NCBI GenBank assembly: GCA_002409445.1
Contig: DHNJ01000060.1
Coordinates: forward strand, 1 to 9,853
Length of the DNA: 9,853 nt
Reading direction: 5' to 3'
Source of the DNA: Armatimonadetes bacterium UBA5419
GTDB taxonomy: Bacteria; Armatimonadota; UBA10988
The number at the start of each line of letters is the position of its first letter. Position 1 is the stretch's first letter. Below are positions 6,906 to 9,853 of this stretch, piece after piece. Both the position numbers and the translations under genes were made by a program. The notes beneath the pieces were generated by a model. That model searched no databases. It was given only the letters and a program-made list of their open reading frames with translations, and was not told the origin of the DNA.

Positions 6906-6934
6906 TTGCCGCTAAATGCGTAACCTGGTAACCT
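6906..6934 (+). promoter_or_regulatory. possible sigma-70-type promoter for the tandem lipoproteins
   Basis: TTGCCG (6906-6911) and TAACCT (6929-6934) are separated by exactly 17 bp, in a locally AT-richer patch. Both hexamers are only 4/6 matches. The -10 lies in a short direct repeat, with GTAACCT at 6920-6926 and again at 6928-6934, which could be an operator. Transcription would begin near 6941, ~49 nt before the GTG start. Suggestive only. Confidence 0.35.
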
Positions 6935-6989
6935 ATTCGCTCCCGGCCCGTCGGAATAACCGTAGTAAGCCGAGGCAAGGACGAAGCAA

Positions 6990-7496
6990 GTGCAACGACG
7001 ATACCTGACGATCCGCCGCGCCGCGCTGGTGCCGCTGACACTCCTGGCGGCCGTGGTCGTCGCTGGCTGCGGCAGCAGCTCGAGCTCGACCGGCCTGCCG
7101 GCCCTCGGCCAGTGGCAGAACGGGCGCTTGGAGGCTAGCGACCTGAAGGACGCCGACGGCTGGCCCTACGACGTGCACCGCATCCGGATTGAGGAAGCCG
7201 GCCGCTACAGGATCACCGTGCGTGACCACGCCGAGGGGCCGGACTTCACCCCGGTCATTGGTCTGCGCCTGGTCAGCGCCGCGGCGCGCGCGACGCAGCC
7301 GACGACCCGCGCGCTGGCCGCGAACCAGCTCCAGGGCGTGCAGGTGACCGTGCTCGAAACGGACCTCGATGAGGGCGAATACGAGCTGCAGGTGGCCGCG
7401 AAGAAGGGCTTCATCAGCTCGAACTATCCACCCCTCTCACCGTCCTACTCGTACCTGATCATCCGCCCGGGCAACTTGACACCCGGTGGATGGTAA
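6990..7496 (+). CDS. lipoprotein, PPC-like beta-sandwich candidate (first of tandem pair)
   Basis: 168-aa predicted lipoprotein with a GTG start preceded by AAGGA. A basic N-terminus (MQRRYLTIRR), a hydrophobic stretch and the lipobox VAGC give a lipidated Cys27. No Asp follows the Cys, so outer-membrane sorting is plausible if Lol rules apply. After a short serine linker, residues 34-76 carry the core shared with the next gene: TGLPA-GQWQ, PYDV, RIRI and GRYR. The pattern of Asp-rich entry strand, Y/H-R-I-R-I strand, GRYR strand and later 'DLDEGEYELQV' strand resembles bacterial pre-peptidase C-terminal (PPC) domains, which form surface-exposed beta-sandwiches. That resemblance is inference from pattern alone. 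No catalytic motif is seen. It is probably co-transcribed with its paralogue, 28 bp downstream. Function unknown. Confidence 0.85.
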   Translation: MQRRYLTIRRAALVPLTLLAAVVVAGCGSSSSSTGLPALGQWQNGRLEASDLKDADGWPYDVHRIRIEEAGRYRITVRDHAEGPDFTPVIGLRLVSAAARATQPTTRALAANQLQGVQVTVLETDLDEGEYELQVAAKKGFISSNYPPLSPSYSYLIIRPGNLTPGGW

Positions 7497-7524
7497 CGCG
7501 CACGGCACACCTCAGGAGAGCACG

Positions 7525-8025
7525 ATGCAACGAACCCGAGGACAGATCGGGCGCGCCGCGGCACTGGTCCTAGCCGTCGCTCTGGCCGCGCTGGCCGCCG
7601 GCTGCGGCAGCAGCGTCGGCGCGACCGGCCTGCCGGCGGTCGGCCAGTGGCAGACGGGCGCCCTGGACGCCAACGACCTCCGCGACGCCGCGGGCCGCCC
7701 CTACGACGTCTACCGCATCCGCATCGACCAGCCGGGCCGGTACCGGTTCGACCTGCGCGGCATCGGCGACACGCCGCTCACCGACCCAGTCCTCCGGCTG
7801 CGCAAAGTCGACACCGCGCCGTCCAGCCGAGCTGAGCCATGGCAACTGTGGCTCGACCCTATCGTCACCGTCGGACCCGACGACTCTCCGATCAAGCTGA
7901 TCGGCGAGGCGGACCTGGATCGGGCGGAGTACGACGTCTCCGTGGGCACGCAGACGGACTACAGCGAGCCAAACATCCCTGGCTACTCGTCGATCTACGC
8001 GTTCCTCTACCGCCTAATAGGCTGA
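7525..8025 (+). CDS. lipoprotein paralogue of the upstream gene (second of tandem pair)
   Basis: 166-aa predicted lipoprotein. The ATG at 7525 is chosen because AGGAGAG lies just before it and because it gives a proper signal peptide; an earlier in-frame ATG at 7486 would overlap the preceding gene and add 13 odd residues. The lipobox AAGC puts the lipidated cysteine at Cys27, the same position as in its neighbour. Over residues 34-76 the two proteins align without gaps with 29 of 43 identical. After that they diverge apart from the late strand motif (DLDRAEYDVSV here, DLDEGEYELQV in the neighbour). This protein has DPVLRLRK and a PDDSP turn, closer to a typical PPC domain than its partner. 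Likely a local duplication followed by divergence of the C-terminal face. No enzyme motif; cell-envelope role inferred only from the signal. Confidence 0.86.
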   Translation: MQRTRGQIGRAAALVLAVALAALAAGCGSSVGATGLPAVGQWQTGALDANDLRDAAGRPYDVYRIRIDQPGRYRFDLRGIGDTPLTDPVLRLRKVDTAPSSRAEPWQLWLDPIVTVGPDDSPIKLIGEADLDRAEYDVSVGTQTDYSEPNIPGYSSIYAFLYRLIG

Positions 8026-8061
8026 CGGCTGGCCGCGTCAAGGCGGCTGGCCGCGCCGAGG
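8026..8061 (+). repeat. 18-bp tandem direct repeat (two copies) in convergent intergenic gap
   Basis: CGGCTGGCCGCGTCAAGG (8026-8043) is followed at once by CGGCTGGCCGCGCCGAGG (8044-8061), with two mismatches in 18. The repeat starts immediately after the stop codon of the second lipoprotein and fills most of the 46-bp gap to the end of the convergent minus-strand gene. I see no strong hairpin or T-tract, so it is not a clear bidirectional terminator. It may be a slippage duplication. Confidence 0.6.
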
Positions 8062-8071
8062 CTGAGCGGCA

Positions 8072-8764
8072 TCACTCGCCCGGTGCCACCACCCGCCCGA
8101 TGACCCGCACGTTGGCGAACTCGGCGGTGTCGTCAAAGCTCGTCACGCCGACCTGGCCCTGGGCATAGTCGGCGTCGTTGGCCGTCATCAGCGGCTCAAT
8201 CATGTCGCCCATGTAGACCTTGATCCGGCCGTCGGCGCGGTGGTCGATGCGGACCTGGTGCCAGCCGTCGGTCAGCCGCGGCTCGGGCTTGTCCTCGACG
8301 TTGATCCGGTAGCGCTGGCGCGCCGGGTCCGGGTCGTCGCCGTTGACCTTCATGATTACGTTGTGCACGGTCCCGTTGCTGTCGTTGGACAGGTGCGCGT
8401 AGTAGAAGTGCTGGTAGTCCTGGAAGCCGAAGATGACGACCACATCGCGGCCCAGAAGCGTCGCCGGCCGCAGGCTGCGGACCTGCACGTCGTAGACGAC
8501 ATCGCGCCAGACCCGGCCGCTGATCAGCTGGTAGTCGCCCGGCCGGCGCACGCCCTCGGGCAGCGGCGCGGGCCGCGCCAGGCGCAGCACGCGGGTCGGG
8601 TCGCCCTCGGCGGCGGCCTCCACGTCGGCCAGCTCCCAGCCGGCCGTGCCGCGCGACGTCCAGCGCGCCAGCTCGGCGAAGTCCTCCCAGAAGACCTCCG
8701 CCGCGCCGGCCGCACCAGCCAAGGCCAGCCCTAGCAGCAGCCCACCGGTCATGTAACTACGCAT
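8072..8764 (-). CDS. secreted concanavalin/LamG-fold protein (DUF1080-like)
   Basis: 230-aa exported protein. A signal peptide (residues 1-~21, hydrophobic TGGLLLGLALAGAAG, cleavage near AGA-AE) is followed by a single domain that reads like the concanavalin-type beta-sandwich of the LamG/DUF1080 (3-keto-disaccharide hydrolase) group. It starts with FWEDFAEL, has paired strands with FGFQDYQHFYYAHLSND (~112-128) and GWHQVRIDHRADGRIKVYMGD (~167-187), and closes with GQVGVTSFDDTAEFANVRV (~203-221). Such domains bind or cleave carbohydrate outside the cytosol. I see no catalytic set that would decide between binding and hydrolysis. The ATG at 8764 has GGAGGG 5 nt upstream, encoded in the last codons of the preceding gene, whose stop lies only 1 nt away: a tight two-gene operon. 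The divergent glycosidase-like gene supports a carbohydrate context. Confidence 0.82.
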   Translation of the reverse strand: MRSYMTGGLLLGLALAGAAGAAEVFWEDFAELARWTSRGTAGWELADVEAAAEGDPTRVLRLARPAPLPEGVRRPGDYQLISGRVWRDVVYDVQVRSLRPATLLGRDVVVIFGFQDYQHFYYAHLSNDSNGTVHNVIMKVNGDDPDPARQRYRINVEDKPEPRLTDGWHQVRIDHRADGRIKVYMGDMIEPLMTANDADYAQGQVGVTSFDDTAEFANVRVIGRVVAPGE

Positions 8765-8765
8765 C

Positions 8766-9026
8766 TCAGCCCTCCGGGCGGTCGCCGGCGCGGGTTAGAT
8801 TGTCGAACAGCCGCGCATAGGTCGACGGCACCTCAAACTTGCCCGCGGCCCGGTCGGCGGCCAGGCGGCCGAGCGACGCGCGCGCGACGGTCAGCGCTTC
8901 GTCGGCCGCGCGCATCCGCGCCTCCCACGACAGCTGCTCCCAATGTCGCCGATAGCGCAGGTCGATGACGGCCAGCCCGAGCCAGACCACCGCGACCACC
9001 AGCCCCAAGCCGAGCCATAGGTTCAT
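8766..9026 (-). CDS. small single-helix membrane protein, hypothetical
   Basis: 86-aa protein with one N-terminal membrane helix (residues ~3-21, LWLGLGLVVAVVWLGLAV), a basic cytosolic-type stop (RYRRH), and then a mostly helical, Ala/Arg/Glu-rich tail (~27-60) that could be a coiled coil. The ATG at 9026 is preferred. The alternative in-frame TTG at 9062 would add 12 residues, but that TTG is the -35 hexamer of an excellent promoter and lacks a Shine-Dalgarno. The ATG itself has GGGAG only 1 nt away, too close to act as a normal ribosome site, which fits leaderless translation. It is the first gene of an operon with the secreted LamG-like protein. No family recognised; a scaffold or envelope-associated role is guesswork. 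Confidence 0.75.
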   Translation of the reverse strand: MNLWLGLGLVVAVVWLGLAVIDLRYRRHWEQLSWEARMRAADEALTVARASLGRLAADRAAGKFEVPSTYARLFDNLTRAGDRPEG

Positions 9027-9033
9027 ACTCCCG

Positions 9034-9062
9034 ATTATCCGCGCCCCTGGGCGCCTGGTCAA
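9034..9062 (-). promoter_or_regulatory. sigma-70 promoter predicted to give a leaderless transcript
   Basis: On the minus strand TTGACC (9062-9057) and GATAAT (9039-9034) are separated by exactly 17 bp; each hexamer matches consensus at 5 of 6 positions. Counting 7 nt on from the -10 places transcription start at 9027-9026, on the ATG of the small membrane protein gene. The spacer holds a perfect 6-bp inverted repeat (GCGCCC-AG-GGGCGC, 9054-9041), which could be a repressor operator. Confidence 0.7.
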
Positions 9063-9112
9063 GGAGGAGCGCCGCCCACCGCCGGCGAACCCGCGCGCTG
9101 GGAGAGGTCGCC

Positions 9113-9853
9113 GTGTGGTCCGCGCTGTTGGTCGGGATGCTCGCCGTCGGCGCCCTCGACAACGCGCCCCAGTACGTCCTGCTCAACATGACTCCCGGCC
9201 GCGCCTGGCACGACTCGCGCCCGGCGACCCTCGCCCCCGCCCACCTCGACGACCTACGCGCCAAGCTGCCGCTCGGCGGCGACGGCCCGCGGCAGATCGG
9301 CCTCAGCTACATCTTCAGCTACTTCAACAACCGCTCTCCCGCGACCTTCGAGGCCAGCCTCGACCAGTGCCTGGCGACCGCCCGGCAGCTGCGCGCGCCG
9401 GTGCTGATCACCCTCGATGGCGAGTGCTGGTGGGGCGCGCGGCCGGACCTCTGGAACTGGTGGGACCCGACCCTGCCGGGCTACAACGACGCCAACCGCG
9501 CCAACGTCGAGTGGGCCGGGCCCGGGCCCGAGTACGCGGTCAAGCTCGGCTGGCGCAACTGGGGCCGGCAGCTGCGCGTCCTGCCCCAGCCCAACCTGCT
9601 CAGCCCCGCCTACCGCGCCGCGACCCACGTCCAGCTCGAGCACTGGGTGCCGCGGCTGGTCGCCTGGTGGCGCGCCCTGCCGCCCGAGGACGCCGACCTG
9701 TTTGTCGGCCTGAAGCTCGGCTGGGAGAGCTCGATCGGCGTGCAGGCCTGGTACTACCCCAACGGCAACGACCTGTTCGCCGCCGACCCCGCCGCCGACC
9801 CGACCACCGGCCTCGACCACGCGCAGCGGCCGGCGCGCGGCGTGGTCGCTCTC
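9113..9853 (+). CDS. secreted glycosidase-like protein, partial (runs off right edge)
   Basis: 247 codons are open from a GTG start to the last base of the window with no stop. GGGAGAGG ends 5 nt before the GTG. A short hydrophobic N-terminus (WSALLVGMLAVGA, residues 2-14) looks like a compact signal peptide. The mature part is rich in aromatic residues and reads like the N-terminal half of a TIM-barrel glycosidase: a strand ending PVLITLDGECWW (Glu104), many Trp residues (112-117, 145-150, 185-186), and KLGWESSIGVQAWYYPNGND (~201-220, Glu205). Glu104 and Glu205 are candidate acid/base or nucleophile residues, but this is inference. I recall similar 'GWE...YYPNGND' proteins annotated as hypothetical or beta-galactosidase-like in Armatimonadota and Planctomycetota-type genomes. 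It is divergent from the membrane protein/LamG operon, sharing an 86-bp promoter region. The C-terminal half is missing. Confidence 0.75.
   Translation, partial: MWSALLVGMLAVGALDNAPQYVLLNMTPGRAWHDSRPATLAPAHLDDLRAKLPLGGDGPRQIGLSYIFSYFNNRSPATFEASLDQCLATARQLRAPVLITLDGECWWGARPDLWNWWDPTLPGYNDANRANVEWAGPGPEYAVKLGWRNWGRQLRVLPQPNLLSPAYRAATHVQLEHWVPRLVAWWRALPPEDADLFVGLKLGWESSIGVQAWYYPNGNDLFAADPAADPTTGLDHAQRPARGVVAL

Noticed and set aside
8240..8734. 164-aa plus-strand frame opposite the secreted LamG-like gene
   Set aside because: Antisense shadow with no start signal. The minus strand has a signal peptide, a ribosome site and a coherent beta-sandwich pattern.
9254..9820. 188-aa minus-strand frame opposite the glycosidase-like gene
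   Set aside because: Low-complexity Gly/Val/Ala translation. The plus-strand frame has a start signal, a signal peptide and conserved aromatic motifs.

Overview
High-GC bacterial DNA (roughly 70% GC, strong G/C preference at third codon positions) carrying ordinary chromosomal genes. No plasmid, phage, CRISPR or transposon signature was seen. The two lipoproteins, a secreted concanavalin-like protein and a glycosidase-like protein suggest a diderm environmental bacterium. Armatimonadota or a similar uncultured high-GC phylum is possible, but this is inference only. The first ~85 bases are G/C homopolymer runs that look like poor contig-end sequence.

Layout. (1) 57-1840, plus strand: a soluble GAF/HisKA/HATPase histidine kinase, probably truncated at the left edge, coupled by an ATGA overlap to a receiver-only response regulator. 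(2) 1891-3901, plus: a 111-aa phasin-like coiled-coil protein followed by an ABC1/UbiB-family kinase-like membrane protein. (3) 4068-6746, plus: a large protein joining an ADP-forming acyl-CoA synthetase to a C-terminal GNAT acetyltransferase (Pat/PatZ architecture). Its upstream region has a near-consensus sigma-54 -24/-12 promoter and, about 89 bp upstream of the predicted start site, a perfect 17-bp palindrome placed like an activator site. (4) 6747-6989: a gene-free stretch with a strong terminator-like hairpin and a second structured palindrome. (5) 6990-8025, plus: two tandem paralogous lipoproteins. (6) 8072-9026, minus: a two-gene operon (small one-helix membrane protein, then a secreted LamG/DUF1080-like protein), with a sigma-70 promoter so close to the first ATG that a leaderless transcript is expected. 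(7) 9113 to the right edge, plus: a divergent, secreted glycosidase-like protein cut off by the window.

How they fit together. The kinase and regulator form one two-component pair of unknown output. The phasin-like and UbiB-like genes probably form a lipid, quinone or membrane-related pair. The synthetase-acetyltransferase fusion links acetyl-CoA/acetate energy metabolism with protein lysine acetylation and appears to be separately controlled by RpoN. The right end looks like a small cell-envelope and carbohydrate-recognition neighbourhood. The points most worth checking are the sigma-54 control of the fusion gene, the intact catalytic histidines in that fusion, and the predicted leaderless promoter.
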